Positions 1 to 8,184 of a stretch of DNA of 52,032 nucleotides are shown here, piece after piece (the first letter of the stretch is position 1; every line of letters begins with the position of its first letter). The notes below the pieces were generated by a model that was given only the letters and a program-made list of their open reading frames with translations, was not told where the DNA came from and searched no databases. The stretch lies in contig DAVZ01000008.1 of assembly GCA_002505765.1 (NCBI GenBank), positions 1 to 52,032 on the forward strand, read 5' to 3'. A program made the position numbers and the translations under genes. This stretch comes from Methanobacterium sp. UBA176 (GTDB lineage: Archaea; Methanobacteriota; Methanobacteria; Methanobacteriales; Methanobacteriaceae).

Positions 1-548
1 CTTGGAATAATAAAGGTATTGCACTTAAAGAAATTGGAAATTATATTGAAGCAATAAAGTGTTATGATCAAGCTCTACAATTGGATCCTAACCATGCGTC
101 TTCTTTGAGTAATAAAGGGACATCACTTATTTATCTAAAAAAATATGAGGATGCAATTAAATATTTTGACAAAGCATTGTCTATAAACCCTGAGCATGTT
201 GTAGCATGGTATTGTAAAGGCATAGTTTTGGGAAAATGTGAGAAATATGAAGAGGCTCTTGAATGTTTAGATAAAGTTTTAGAATTAGATCCCAATCATA
301 ATACAGCAGGGAATAATAAAGGCGTGATTTATGGATACATACATGATTGGGAAAAGGCTCTCCAATGCTTCAACGAAGATCTAAAAATTCATCCTAAAAG
401 TTTCAAATCACGGTACGGCAAAGGATTAGTATTTAAAAACCTTGATAAACCAAAAAAAGCGCTAGAATGTTTTGAAAAGGCTTTGGAAATTAATTCCAAT
501 TTTGAACCTGCTAGAAAAGCCAGGGAGGAAATTCTATCTAAATTCTGA
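1..548 (+). CDS. TPR-repeat protein, 5' end outside window
   Basis: The frame is open from base 3, so the gene begins before the window; the first in-frame TTG near base 81 lies inside a repeat and is not the start. The product is a run of about five 34-residue tetratricopeptide repeats with the pattern NKG..L....Y.EA..CFDKAL..NP. Such repeats form a helical solenoid for protein-protein contacts; no catalytic domain is visible. A second TPR gene of the same style lies 1.5 kb downstream (2084-2764). TPR proteins are numerous in Methanobacterium, and the specific partner cannot be read from sequence. Confidence 0.85.
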   Translation, partial: WNNKGIALKEIGNYIEAIKCYDQALQLDPNHASSLSNKGTSLIYLKKYEDAIKYFDKALSINPEHVVAWYCKGIVLGKCEKYEEALECLDKVLELDPNHNTAGNNKGVIYGYIHDWEKALQCFNEDLKIHPKSFKSRYGKGLVFKNLDKPKKALECFEKALEINSNFEPARKAREEILSKF

Positions 549-675
549 GTCACATTTTCATTATTTACAGGACTTCTCTTTAACACCAGCAACACACTGG
601 ATCTTATTTGGGGAAGAACATTAACAAATTCACCCCAGTAATAATAAAACAGAGATTATCCATAATATAACCAAC

Positions 676-1989
676 ATGACCATACCCGGCCAGAGTGAGC
701 CTTACACGGGCCCTGTTGTGGAGTATGCGGGGTATGAGGGTGTGCAGAGTTTTGCCATAGCACTTACAAAGGTAACATCTTCCATGGTAGATGTGTGGAT
801 GAATGCCGGTGCTCCGCTTCTTAACACTACTGGTGCCTGGAAAGCTGCCTACGGCACATTCCTAACAGGTTTACTACTGGAGTACTGTCATGATCAGGTG
901 GCGGACCTGGCAGCATCTAAATATAATGTTACCTGGGCCCGTACCAGTCCCATTGCAGTTGCAACAATCGACGACCCTCATAACACCTACCTCACACTGG
1001 AATGCGACCATGGGATGGGAATGACCGCAGTTGGAACTCCGAAGAATGTGTATGCATTTAATTTCGCCTGTTCTTCAGCTATTTCACCACTGGAATACTG
1101 GGTTATGAATCATATGTTCCCGGGTCTTCTGCTTAATGGTTCAGTAACCATGGGCTTGGGAGGAATGCTTTTAAATGGGACAGCCTTAGATATTTACACA
1201 AGTAATGGGTACGTGGTGGTTAAAGCAATAAACAGCACAGATAAGATACTGGTGATTGACCCGGAAACAGGTGTTGTAAGGGATATTCTGCCTAATAGTG
1301 TTATATTTGGTGCTTACTGTTACTATGACCTGCAGACGGATTTGGCTGTTGATTTAGGCCGTAAATTAATCAGTAACAATCCCTTTGAAGTGCCTGGATG
1401 GATTAAGTTCTTGCCGGGTTTGTGTATAAATCCCGACGATATGTACGATTTCCCAGAGGTCAGTATTTTACCAGTGATTATATCTTGTACTGTATTTGCA
1501 CAAGATTCAGACTTCTTCACACAACCCGCAAACACAGAAGCAGTAAACATACTTTCAAATCTACCATCCAACTCAACCGAATTGGCAATAGGAACACTAA
1601 CACTATTCCTTTCAAATGATTATCCAACATATGAAGAATTTCAGGAAGCCTGCTGGAAAGCATCTAATTTGCTAATGGAGTTGGCTAAAGATAATGATGT
1701 CGAAAAGCGTTTGGAGAATGGGGAAAGTTTACAGAGTATTATTGATGAAAAAGTAAGATCAACTGCAGGTATTCCAGATGATCCTAGAACTAATGATGAT
1801 TACCTGAATGTGGGTGAAACAATTAAGAATCAAGTTAAAGATCTTAAAGATGCTATAGCTAATGGGAACACTCAAAAAGTTTTAATTATAGGAACTAAAC
1901 TCACTCTTGAAGTTGCTTCATTACCTTTGGCAATAACTACTATATATCTGTATGAGAAATATAAAAAGTCTCAAAATCTGAAAAAATGA
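676..1989 (+). CDS. Unknown protein, probable 3' fragment of a larger surface protein
   Basis: An open frame of 437 aa that I do not recognise. The first two thirds (to about residue 310) is rich in Gly, Ala, Tyr and Trp with several N-x-S/T sites and hydrophobic stretches, as in exported methanogen proteins. The last third is charged and ends in a hydrophobic segment (about 405-425) plus Lys-rich tail, a possible membrane anchor. The ATG at 676 has no ribosome binding site, and bases 549-675 translate into protein-like sequence in two frames broken by stops. The GC-richer DNA of 676-1600 differs from the AT-rich 3' third and from both flanking TPR genes. I read it as a decayed, possibly recombined remnant; it could also be an intact short gene. 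Confidence 0.5.
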   Translation: MTIPGQSEPYTGPVVEYAGYEGVQSFAIALTKVTSSMVDVWMNAGAPLLNTTGAWKAAYGTFLTGLLLEYCHDQVADLAASKYNVTWARTSPIAVATIDDPHNTYLTLECDHGMGMTAVGTPKNVYAFNFACSSAISPLEYWVMNHMFPGLLLNGSVTMGLGGMLLNGTALDIYTSNGYVVVKAINSTDKILVIDPETGVVRDILPNSVIFGAYCYYDLQTDLAVDLGRKLISNNPFEVPGWIKFLPGLCINPDDMYDFPEVSILPVIISCTVFAQDSDFFTQPANTEAVNILSNLPSNSTELAIGTLTLFLSNDYPTYEEFQEACWKASNLLMELAKDNDVEKRLENGESLQSIIDEKVRSTAGIPDDPRTNDDYLNVGETIKNQVKDLKDAIANGNTQKVLIIGTKLTLEVASLPLAITTIYLYEKYKKSQNLKK

Positions 1990-2083
1990 GTCATGATGAG
2001 CTAATTTATCATTCAAAATAATTTAAGGATTGGATTAATATTGAAATAAAATCAAAAAGTTAAGAATTTTCAGGATGTGAACA

Positions 2084-2764
2084 ATGAGATTTTTTAAAAA
2101 GTCAAAGGAAAAATTATTGATTAAAGGAGTTAAACTCGCAAAAAACGATAAACATCAAGAAGCCATAGTTTTATACAATGAAGCGTTAGATTTAGACCCA
2201 GAATATGTTAATGGGTGGTATAATAAAGGTATTTCCTTTGGGAGGTTAGGGAAATACCTTGAAGAATTGAAATGTATGGATAAAATCGTCAAAATAGACA
2301 TAAAAAATAATCTTGCTTGGAGTGAAAAAGGTTTTGTTTTAGGTGAGCTTGGAAAATATAATGAAGCTTTGGATTGCTATGATAAAGCCTTGAAGTTAAA
2401 TCCAAAAAACATTAATTCTTGGATAAATAAAGGTGTTGCTTTAGTTAATCTAAATGACTTTCAACAGGCTTTAGAATGTTATGATAAAGCTTTAGATATT
2501 GATCCAAAAAATGAAATTGCTTGGATTAAAAAAGGCAGCGCTCTTGGAAAACTTAAAAAATATGATGAAGAGATTAAATGCTTCGATAAAGCCTTAGAAT
2601 TAAACCCTAAAAATGCAGACATATGGTTTGTTAAAGGAATCGCTCTTAAAATAGTTAATAAACCTGATGAAGTCCTAAAATGTTTTGATAAAGTTTTGGA
2701 GTTAGATCCTGAGGATGAGGCTGCTAAAAAATACAGAGATGAAATTCTGTCTTCCACCTCTTGA
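2084..2764 (+). CDS. TPR-repeat protein
   Basis: A 226-aa protein made almost wholly of six tetratricopeptide repeats of 34 residues (consensus W.NKG.AL..L..Y.EAL.CYDKALELNP). The first 15 residues are basic (RFFKKSKEK), with no signal peptide or membrane segment, so it is probably cytoplasmic. The ATG follows a GGATGTGA ribosome binding site with good spacing. Its repeats closely resemble those of the truncated gene at the window start, suggesting duplication. A scaffold role is inferred from the family only. Confidence 0.88.
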   Translation: MRFFKKSKEKLLIKGVKLAKNDKHQEAIVLYNEALDLDPEYVNGWYNKGISFGRLGKYLEELKCMDKIVKIDIKNNLAWSEKGFVLGELGKYNEALDCYDKALKLNPKNINSWINKGVALVNLNDFQQALECYDKALDIDPKNEIAWIKKGSALGKLKKYDEEIKCFDKALELNPKNADIWFVKGIALKIVNKPDEVLKCFDKVLELDPEDEAAKKYRDEILSSTS

Positions 2765-2965
2765 ATTGGCAAAATTGTTTATTTGAAGAAGCTGTTCAAA
2801 ATCTTGTCAAATCTCAAAGTATAGAACAGGGCATTCACACAATAATTAATGAAATAAGTGTAATAGTGGATGAAAATGGTCAAGAAACTAACCAGTACAG
2901 TTCAGCACAATATAACGATGTCACAGAATATCTTTCCAACCCTTAATTTTTATGGAGGTGTTAAT

Positions 2966-3145
2966 ATGGACTTTAAAAGAGCTTTAATTGAAAATATAAA
3001 ATTAATATTCTCCAAAAAGGGATTGGAAATAGCGTTCAAATCTAATATGGATGGTTATAGTGAAAAATTAAAAAAAGAAATATTATCCACAATATATTTC
3101 ATACCTCTTATTTTCATTATAACTTATGTATGTTTGAGGTCATAG
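2966..3145 (+). CDS. Small protein with a C-terminal membrane segment
   Basis: A 59-aa ORF starting at an ATG with a strong GGAGGTG site seven bases upstream, which decides this start over an in-frame upstream codon at 2870. The N-terminal 40 residues are Lys-rich and amphipathic, followed by one hydrophobic segment (about 41-57, IYFIPLIFIITYV) and a short tail. The layout suggests a tail-anchored membrane protein. I recognise no family, and the gene may belong to the same accessory patch as the TPR genes. Confidence 0.5.
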   Translation: MDFKRALIENIKLIFSKKGLEIAFKSNMDGYSEKLKKEILSTIYFIPLIFIITYVCLRS

Positions 3146-3149
3146 GGAA

Positions 3150-3210
3150 CTTAATTTTTTATCATTTTTTTTGCTTTTTGCACAATTCCTGTGATGGTAT
3201 ATTTTTTTTA
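3150..3210. terminator. T-rich convergent terminator region
   Basis: Three T-runs of six to eight bases follow the stop of the small ORF at 3145. The region lies between that gene and the convergent DUF1616 gene. Oligo-T tracts are the usual archaeal termination signal; no strong hairpin is present. Confidence 0.4.
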
Positions 3211-3260
3211 TTTTAAGTTTTGATAGGGATGAATGAAAAATATCGAAATTTCAAATAAAA

Positions 3261-3698
3261 TCAAGAAACATTAACCATCAAATGGAGCGAACGATAAACA
3301 TTTGTATTATCGGGTAATTTATACAAAAAAAACTCCAGTTCCTGGTTTTGACCTGGATTTGAAGATGAAAAGGTAAATGGAATTTCTTTCTTTTCTTTAT
3401 CCTTTAGGTAAACTGTATCATTTTTCAGGATATTTCCATTTAACTGTACTACAAGTCTGTAGGTAACATCGTCTGCTTCATGATTTACAATCCCAATAAT
3501 TACATTTCCAGTTTGATTTACAGTTAGGTTGGTTGGATAATTACCTGCTTTCCCATCAGGCCCTAAAATATAAAATTCGGTAAATTTTTCACTTTGCTGT
3601 GGAAAAACGGCTATGTAAATCGTTGCACCAACTGCAATAATCAATATTACTATTAAAATTGTTGTTAGCGTTTTATCAAAGCGTTTTAAGTCACTCAT
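3261..3698 (-). CDS. DUF1616 family membrane-anchored protein
   Basis: A 145-aa protein with one N-terminal membrane segment (residues about 12-32, LTTILIVILIIAVGATIYIA) and an extracytoplasmic beta-rich domain starting FTEFYILGPDGKAGNYP, the signature I associate with DUF1616. The domain ends with a conserved-looking hydrophobic strand (SLHLMVNVS). N-x-S/T sites suggest exposure outside the cell. The start follows an AAGGAAGA site. It is transcribed away from the eha operon, and its promoter shares the 226-bp gap 3699-3924. Function of the family is unknown. Confidence 0.75.
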   Translation of the reverse strand: MSDLKRFDKTLTTILIVILIIAVGATIYIAVFPQQSEKFTEFYILGPDGKAGNYPTNLTVNQTGNVIIGIVNHEADDVTYRLVVQLNGNILKNDTVYLKDKEKKEIPFTFSSSNPGQNQELEFFLYKLPDNTNVYRSLHLMVNVS

Positions 3699-3893
3699 AT
3701 ATATTCTTCCTTTATTTTAAGGTTAAGATTCAATTTATAGTAATGTATATTAAAAATATTTCAATTCAGTTCACTGTATCCTTAGATTATTATGTTTTGT
3801 AATTATTTTGATAAATACTTTAATTAATTATATTCAAATAATTAAATAGCTTTTTCTGTTAACATGATTGGAAATCCGATTTAAGTAAAAACA

Positions 3894-3901
3894 TTTATAT
3901 A
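3894..3901 (+). promoter_or_regulatory. TATA box of the eha operon
   Basis: TTTATATA preceded by an A-rich, BRE-like stretch (GTAAAAAC). Its centre lies about 27 nt before the ATG at 3925, the usual TATA-to-transcription-start distance in archaea. No ribosome binding site precedes that ATG, so the eha mRNA is predicted to be leaderless or nearly so. The rest of the gap 3699-3893 is AT-rich without other clear features. Confidence 0.65.
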
Positions 3902-3924
3902 TTCAGTTGATCTTCTTATTTATC

Positions 3925-4239
3925 ATGATCAATAATGTTGATATTGGAACTGCTATAAGTTATATGCTTGTACTAATTTCTGCAATTATAGCAGGATTAC
4001 TTTTAAGGATTCCAATACTTCCAGAAAAGCCAATGAGAAACTCCTGGACAATAAGCATTATTTTCCCAACTTTAATAATTGCCATTGGTTTATATACAAT
4101 TATCAATATATATGGATTTGGCAATATTTACTCTGGAGTCATTATTGGACTATTTTCAGCCTTATTTTCAAAATTTTTATTAGAAAAAGCGTTCCCACGA
4201 CCAGATATAGAAGATAAATCCATAACCAAATCCGGGTGA
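3925..4239 (+). CDS. ehaA: Energy-converting hydrogenase A subunit EhaA
   Basis: First gene of the operon: 104 aa with three hydrophobic segments (about 6-26, 45-64, 70-90), an integral membrane subunit of the Eha [NiFe]-hydrogenase. The letter is assigned from gene order and length, since small Eha membrane subunits have no catalytic motif. I chose ATG 3925 over an in-frame TTG at 3907 because the TATA box at 3894-3901 puts transcription start near 3925. The stop lies within the ribosome binding site of ehaB, so translation of the two is probably coupled. Confidence 0.82.
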   Translation: MINNVDIGTAISYMLVLISAIIAGLLLRIPILPEKPMRNSWTISIIFPTLIIAIGLYTIINIYGFGNIYSGVIIGLFSALFSKFLLEKAFPRPDIEDKSITKSG

Positions 4240-4245
4240 ATAATA

Positions 4246-4749
4246 TTGAATGAAATAATAGCCATTTTAATATCCGCAGTCCTATCATGGATAAACTTTG
4301 TATTAATTGATATATGGATGGGGCTTCCTGAAGCTCCAGGCGTTAGAGGAGCTGAAGCAATCGGTAAAGATGTGGAGAAAAGAGGTGGAGATTTAGGAGG
4401 GGGTTTTTTTAAAGGAAATATTGTTTGCTCTCCAGATGCATCTGCTGGTACCTTGCTTGCATCATGTGCTTATTATGGATTTGGAGGTCCTGCAGGTGGA
4501 TTAATCGCTGCATTATTTGTTTACTTTGGAAACAGAATCTGTGCAGATCCAGGATATGCAGGGACCACTGGAGCATTAACCACCACCTTTATAATATGGG
4601 CGGTTTCATTCATTGGAATAACGCCTAATTATTTCATAGTAGGAATGGTCATGGCTATATTAACAATTCAGGGACTTTATCATCCTTTATCATCAAAACT
4701 TATAGGAAAAATGGCAAGAAAAATGAACAGAAATGTTATTCAGGATTAA
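4246..4749 (+). CDS. ehaB: Energy-converting hydrogenase A subunit EhaB
   Basis: A 167-aa membrane protein starting at TTG six bases after a GGGTGA site that overlaps the ehaA stop. It has an N-terminal membrane segment, a Gly-rich hydrophilic stretch (about residues 28-62), then three further hydrophobic segments (about 66-92, 103-122, 125-145) and a basic C-terminus. It belongs to the membrane arm of Eha. Assignment is by position as second gene and by the Gly-rich loop I recall from EhaB; no independent activity is predicted. Confidence 0.8.
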   Translation: MNEIIAILISAVLSWINFVLIDIWMGLPEAPGVRGAEAIGKDVEKRGGDLGGGFFKGNIVCSPDASAGTLLASCAYYGFGGPAGGLIAALFVYFGNRICADPGYAGTTGALTTTFIIWAVSFIGITPNYFIVGMVMAILTIQGLYHPLSSKLIGKMARKMNRNVIQD

Positions 4750-4792
4750 ATGATGAAATAATAACGTTGGTAGAAGATTGAGTGGTATATTT

Positions 4793-5047
4793 ATGATAGA
4801 AGAAACAATAATCTCCGCTATAATAATATATATGGTGTTAAGATTATTCATAACCCAGGATAAACTGGAAAGAATGCCATATCTAAACGTTATAAATTTT
4901 GGGGTGGCAGCAATCATCACATTGAAAAATCCCTCCCCACTTGGCGCAGTTGCGTCCATAATTTATTTTGTGCTTGCAACAGTAAGCGCAAATGCTATTG
5001 CATTTACCATTAATAAATTAAAGGAGATAGAGCATGGTAATGATTGA
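4793..5047 (+). CDS. ehaC: Energy-converting hydrogenase A subunit EhaC
   Basis: An 84-aa, three-segment membrane protein resembling DUF2109. ATG 4793 follows GAGTGGT; an in-frame TTG at 4778 would add five residues. The end overlaps ehaD by 14 bp. Small hydrophobic subunits EhaC-F resemble the MrpB/C/F/G-like modules of cation antiporters in layout, which fits a role in ion translocation coupled to ferredoxin reduction. That analogy is inference from size, topology and order. Confidence 0.8.
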   Translation: MIEETIISAIIIYMVLRLFITQDKLERMPYLNVINFGVAAIITLKNPSPLGAVASIIYFVLATVSANAIAFTINKLKEIEHGND

Positions 5048-5297
5048 GTTTGTTTATGCAGCAGCAATTCTTATGTTAGTTGGAGCCTTTGGAGGGTTGC
5101 TTCAAACCCGTCCAATTGATAAAATACTACTACTGGCTGTTTTAGGAGATGGTTTAATTGCTATAATCGCAATATTCCAATATTTAGATGTTTTAATGAT
5201 TTCATCATTTATGACTTTCGTTGGGATTGTCATATTAACTATTGGTCTTATAAGATCTCGAGAAATTAGAGGATCAAAAGAAGGAGGTATTTTATAA
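5034..5297 (+). CDS. ehaD: Energy-converting hydrogenase A subunit EhaD
   Basis: An 87-aa protein with three hydrophobic segments and a short basic, hydrophilic tail (RSREIRGSKEGG), similar to DUF2108 / MrpG-like subunits. AAGGAGAT lies seven bases before ATG 5034, inside the ehaC coding end. The stop overlaps the ehaE ATG by one base (TAATG), indicating translational coupling. Part of the membrane arm of the Eha complex. Confidence 0.8.
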   Translation: MVMIEFVYAAAILMLVGAFGGLLQTRPIDKILLLAVLGDGLIAIIAIFQYLDVLMISSFMTFVGIVILTIGLIRSREIRGSKEGGIL

Positions 5298-5575
5298 TGG
5301 TATCTCCAATAGAAACTCTTCCATTAATATCATTTTATTTAGGGACAGCACTGCTGGTTGTTGGCTCAATAGGTGCTGTATTTGGACCTAAAACCTCAGA
5401 AGAGCCAATAAATCGTATTATAAACCTTAATGTGCCATCAATAGGGTTGGCACTGATATTTTTGAGCTATAATTACACATTAGCCATGTTAACATTTCTC
5501 AGTGTAAATACAATGTTCTATATTATAATATTTAGGGCAATCATACGTTTAGAGGAAATGGAGGCATTAATTTGA
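5297..5575 (+). CDS. ehaE: Energy-converting hydrogenase A subunit EhaE
   Basis: A 92-aa protein with three membrane segments, similar to DUF2107 and to MrpC/NuoK-size subunits. A strong GGAGGT site inside ehaD precedes ATG 5297. Its stop shares bases with the TTG start of ehaF. The compact overlaps from ehaC to ehaF imply equimolar synthesis of this membrane module. Confidence 0.8.
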   Translation: MVSPIETLPLISFYLGTALLVVGSIGAVFGPKTSEEPINRIINLNVPSIGLALIFLSYNYTLAMLTFLSVNTMFYIIIFRAIIRLEEMEALI

Positions 5576-6060
5576 TTGGAAGACTCTTTAATAAATTAGC
5601 AAATCCAGATCAGGTCCCTAAAATATTTGCATTTGTTATAATAGTGGTATTATTGTTTAGTTTAACATTATCTTTTGAACTTAATCAAAATCAGCTCTAT
5701 CCAAAACCTGCACCTCAAGTACAGATTGAGTTAGCCAAAAAAAACATTGATATAAGTTATAACTTAGCTCCATACAATCGTGGCGGTCTACCATTGGATC
5801 CTAACAATAAGGGTATAGTAAAATCACAGTATTATACACCCTATGAAGGCTGGATTACTGCGTATCTTACACCTTTTTCAGAATGGTTAAGGGATATCTC
5901 ATATCATCTCGGTACGACCATTGTAGCTCATCCTGGAGGAATTTTAGATGAAATATTGTATTATACAAGAGGATTAGATACCATACTTGAATCAACCATA
6001 CTGTTTGCAGCATTTACAATAGCATCATGGGTTATACTTAATAGAACTGGGAAAAAATAG
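5572..6060 (+). CDS. ehaF: Energy-converting hydrogenase A subunit EhaF
   Basis: A 162-aa protein starting at TTG in a four-base overlap with ehaE, eight bases after GGAGG. It has membrane segments at about 18-37 and 138-155 around a roughly 100-residue hydrophilic loop rich in Pro, Tyr and Asn, probably outside the membrane. This two-anchor layout matches the DUF2106 family and is reminiscent of MrpB/MbhF-like subunits. It is a structural subunit of Eha. A 125-bp gap separates it from ehaG. Confidence 0.8.
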   Translation: MIGRLFNKLANPDQVPKIFAFVIIVVLLFSLTLSFELNQNQLYPKPAPQVQIELAKKNIDISYNLAPYNRGGLPLDPNNKGIVKSQYYTPYEGWITAYLTPFSEWLRDISYHLGTTIVAHPGGILDEILYYTRGLDTILESTILFAAFTIASWVILNRTGKK

Positions 6061-6185
6061 GAAATATTAAAATAACTGAATAGATATCAGAAGATTTAGA
6101 AAGATAAGAATATAAAAAGGCTAATTGACAAATTCTGTTCAATTGGACAGATATCCATAATAATCAAATAAATAAGGAGATGAAA

Positions 6186-6881
6186 ATGGACCCAATGATA
6201 GATGCAGTTGTTCCGGCAGTTGTTCCACAAATATTCATAAACATGTATCCAGTTGCGATTATTATTGCAATTATAACAGCCGTTACTGGTCTATTAGGAA
6301 TCATACTTGCAAAAAGTGACTTCCAGAAGATTCTCCTGATTCAGGTGGTTACCTATGCTATGCTTTTAATAGTGGCTGCAGTAGGAACGGATCTCGCGGA
6401 GGCCCTGATTTTACCAGGTCTTGTTGTATCATTAGCTGAAATACTTGTAGTATCAGAGATATTAATCTCCAGAGAAGTGACCCGAAGGTCAGAAAAAGGT
6501 GAAGATCCTAGAAAACTGAAATTAAAATTTAATCCAATTAAAATGGAAGTTATAAAAACCGCCCTTCCTGTTACCTCTGTAGTCACTGTTTTATATGGTG
6601 CTATATTAACAGGTTTTACTGGAGGAGCAGTTGCAGGGGCTGGAATACTTATCTATCTTTTTGTGGGGAAGCTTCGAGGATTTTCTCATAATTTCTGGGA
6701 GGAAATGGTGGGTATATCAGGTGTGGCCTGGGTTCTGTGGCTTTTAGGATTTTTATTATATTTTTTAAACCCTCAACTCTGGCTTGTTGCTCTTTTCATG
6801 TCAGGCGGAGGAATTGTAATTAAGGTTGCTTTAAAACTTGGGCTTTTAGGAATGCTTGGAAGAGAGGAATTTAACAATTGA
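6186..6881 (+). CDS. ehaG: Energy-converting hydrogenase A subunit EhaG
   Basis: A 231-aa integral membrane protein with about seven hydrophobic segments and a charged loop near residues 95-118 (RREV..RSEKGEDPRKLK). It resembles DUF2105. GGAG is adjacent to the ATG at 6180, so the second ATG at 6186, correctly spaced, is the likelier start. The first 100 residues have a NuoK/MrpC-like character, with acidic residues in membrane segments that could take part in ion transfer. Confidence 0.8.
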   Translation: MDPMIDAVVPAVVPQIFINMYPVAIIIAIITAVTGLLGIILAKSDFQKILLIQVVTYAMLLIVAAVGTDLAEALILPGLVVSLAEILVVSEILISREVTRRSEKGEDPRKLKLKFNPIKMEVIKTALPVTSVVTVLYGAILTGFTGGAVAGAGILIYLFVGKLRGFSHNFWEEMVGISGVAWVLWLLGFLLYFLNPQLWLVALFMSGGGIVIKVALKLGLLGMLGREEFNN

Positions 6882-6936
6882 TTTAGATTTATTTGACAAT
6901 ATTTACAGGAATTTATCAGTAATTTGGTGTATTAAA

Positions 6937-7608
6937 ATGAACGATATCGTTGACATTAATGGCTTAATAATAGGGCATTTTCCTTTCGTTGATATAGTGC
7001 CTTATATCACACCATTTTCATTGGCCCTTGTAGCTACAATAGTCACATTCACAGTTTTTCTGGCTATAAGTAATCCAGAATATAGATCTATTACTCGATT
7101 CAAGGAAGATGTTGTAAGAAAAGAGACAGTTGAGAAAAAAGAAGCAAGATTTAGAAGATTTATGACCATACTTTGTGGTGTAGCTTTGATAGGGGTAGTG
7201 ACTACAGGAGATATCTTTAATTTTGCATTATTTGTTTCATTAACAGGCATATCCAATATTGGAATATTTGCAGGAATTAAGGATACCCATGTTTTAGACG
7301 CTGCCTTCCAGTACGGTTTAGTGCTGATGATATGCTCACTACCACTTTTTGGCGGCGTGGCCCTGATACTTGCAAATACTGGTACTTTAAGTTTGGGTGT
7401 TCTTGGAAATTTGCCTTCAAATCAAATAATTAACGTTGGAAGAACTCTTCTATTAATTGGAGCAGTGGGTGAAGGTGCTCTGGCACCATTTTTTGCAACC
7501 AAAGTTGAGATGATAAGGGCGAAAGGAGCGCCATTTATAAACATGATGCATTTAAGCTCTCTTATGGTATTTACAAGAATTATAGAACTTTTATTAATAT
7601 TAGGATAA
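6937..7608 (+). CDS. ehaH: Energy-converting hydrogenase A subunit EhaH, antiporter-like
   Basis: A 223-aa membrane protein with six or so hydrophobic segments. The central part (TGDIFNFALFVSLTGISNIGIF) resembles the NuoL/M/N-MrpD antiporter fold, but the protein is about half normal length, as I recall for EhaH. It is the likely ion-translocating subunit. ATG 6937 is preceded by GGTG at good spacing; an in-frame TTG at 6856 would overlap ehaG but lacks support. About 150 bp of AT-rich DNA without a recognisable feature follow. Confidence 0.8.
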   Translation: MNDIVDINGLIIGHFPFVDIVPYITPFSLALVATIVTFTVFLAISNPEYRSITRFKEDVVRKETVEKKEARFRRFMTILCGVALIGVVTTGDIFNFALFVSLTGISNIGIFAGIKDTHVLDAAFQYGLVLMICSLPLFGGVALILANTGTLSLGVLGNLPSNQIINVGRTLLLIGAVGEGALAPFFATKVEMIRAKGAPFINMMHLSSLMVFTRIIELLLILG

Positions 7609-7760
7609 AGGATAAATAGTTTAGACAAATATTAAAAGGTTAAAGTAACTTTTATTAACATCAGTATATACAAAGCAAAAATAAAGATAAATTTTAGAGA
7701 TTAGAATATTTACTAAATTATAATAATAAGAAGATCAAAGATATTGGAAAAGGTGATTTA

Positions 7761-7982
7761 ATGGGAAAAGAGAACGAAATAAAAAACAAAATCCTTGCAA
7801 TAGTCACATCTATTCCTTTATTACTTGGAATATTCTTAAATCTCCCTCTGGCAGTAACAATTGCAATTTTGGTTGTTTTTGTTCCTATATCAACTTATTA
7901 TGTTGGGCTTGTACTAATGGCTAGGGCAAAAAACAAGGAAGATGAAGAAAAACGTAAAAAAATTACATTTACAGGATATTAA
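7761..7982 (+). CDS. ehaI: Energy-converting hydrogenase A subunit EhaI
   Basis: A 73-aa protein: charged N-terminus, two close hydrophobic segments (about 12-30 and 32-52) and a highly charged tail (RAKNKEDEEKRKK). AAAAGGTGATTT precedes the ATG at ideal spacing. The letter comes from its place between the antiporter-like and the NuoH-like subunits. The cytoplasmic charged tail could contact the hydrophilic arm. Confidence 0.75.
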   Translation: MGKENEIKNKILAIVTSIPLLLGIFLNLPLAVTIAILVVFVPISTYYVGLVLMARAKNKEDEEKRKKITFTGY

Positions 7983-8184
7983 GTCCATAATAATAATTTA
8001 TAATAAATCTCATAAAACTGATACTTTAAATATAACTTAAATGAGTGAATAAAGATTGTTTATCGTATATAAGATGAATATAAGCAATATAGAGTAAATA
8101 CTGAGGAAATAAAGAGAATTGCAAAAAAAATTATTTATATTGAGCATATAGTATTAAATAATATGTGTAAATGGTGATAAAGAA
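7983..8184 (+). promoter_or_regulatory. 202-bp intra-operon gap, possible internal promoter
   Basis: AT-rich spacer between ehaI and ehaJ. It holds an A-run followed by ATTTATATT near 8130-8140 that could act as an internal TATA box, and the GGTGAT site of ehaJ at its end. No ORF or RNA is evident. An internal promoter would let the catalytic half of Eha be expressed separately. Confidence 0.3.

Noticed and set aside
1323..1619. Short ORFs on both strands inside the 676-1989 gene
   Set aside because: Shadows of the longer frame with unlikely compositions and no start signals.
2761..2946. 61-aa plus-strand ORF after the TPR gene
   Set aside because: It starts at TTG overlapping the TPR stop without a ribosome binding site and matches no family; it could be a gene remnant, but the evidence is too thin.
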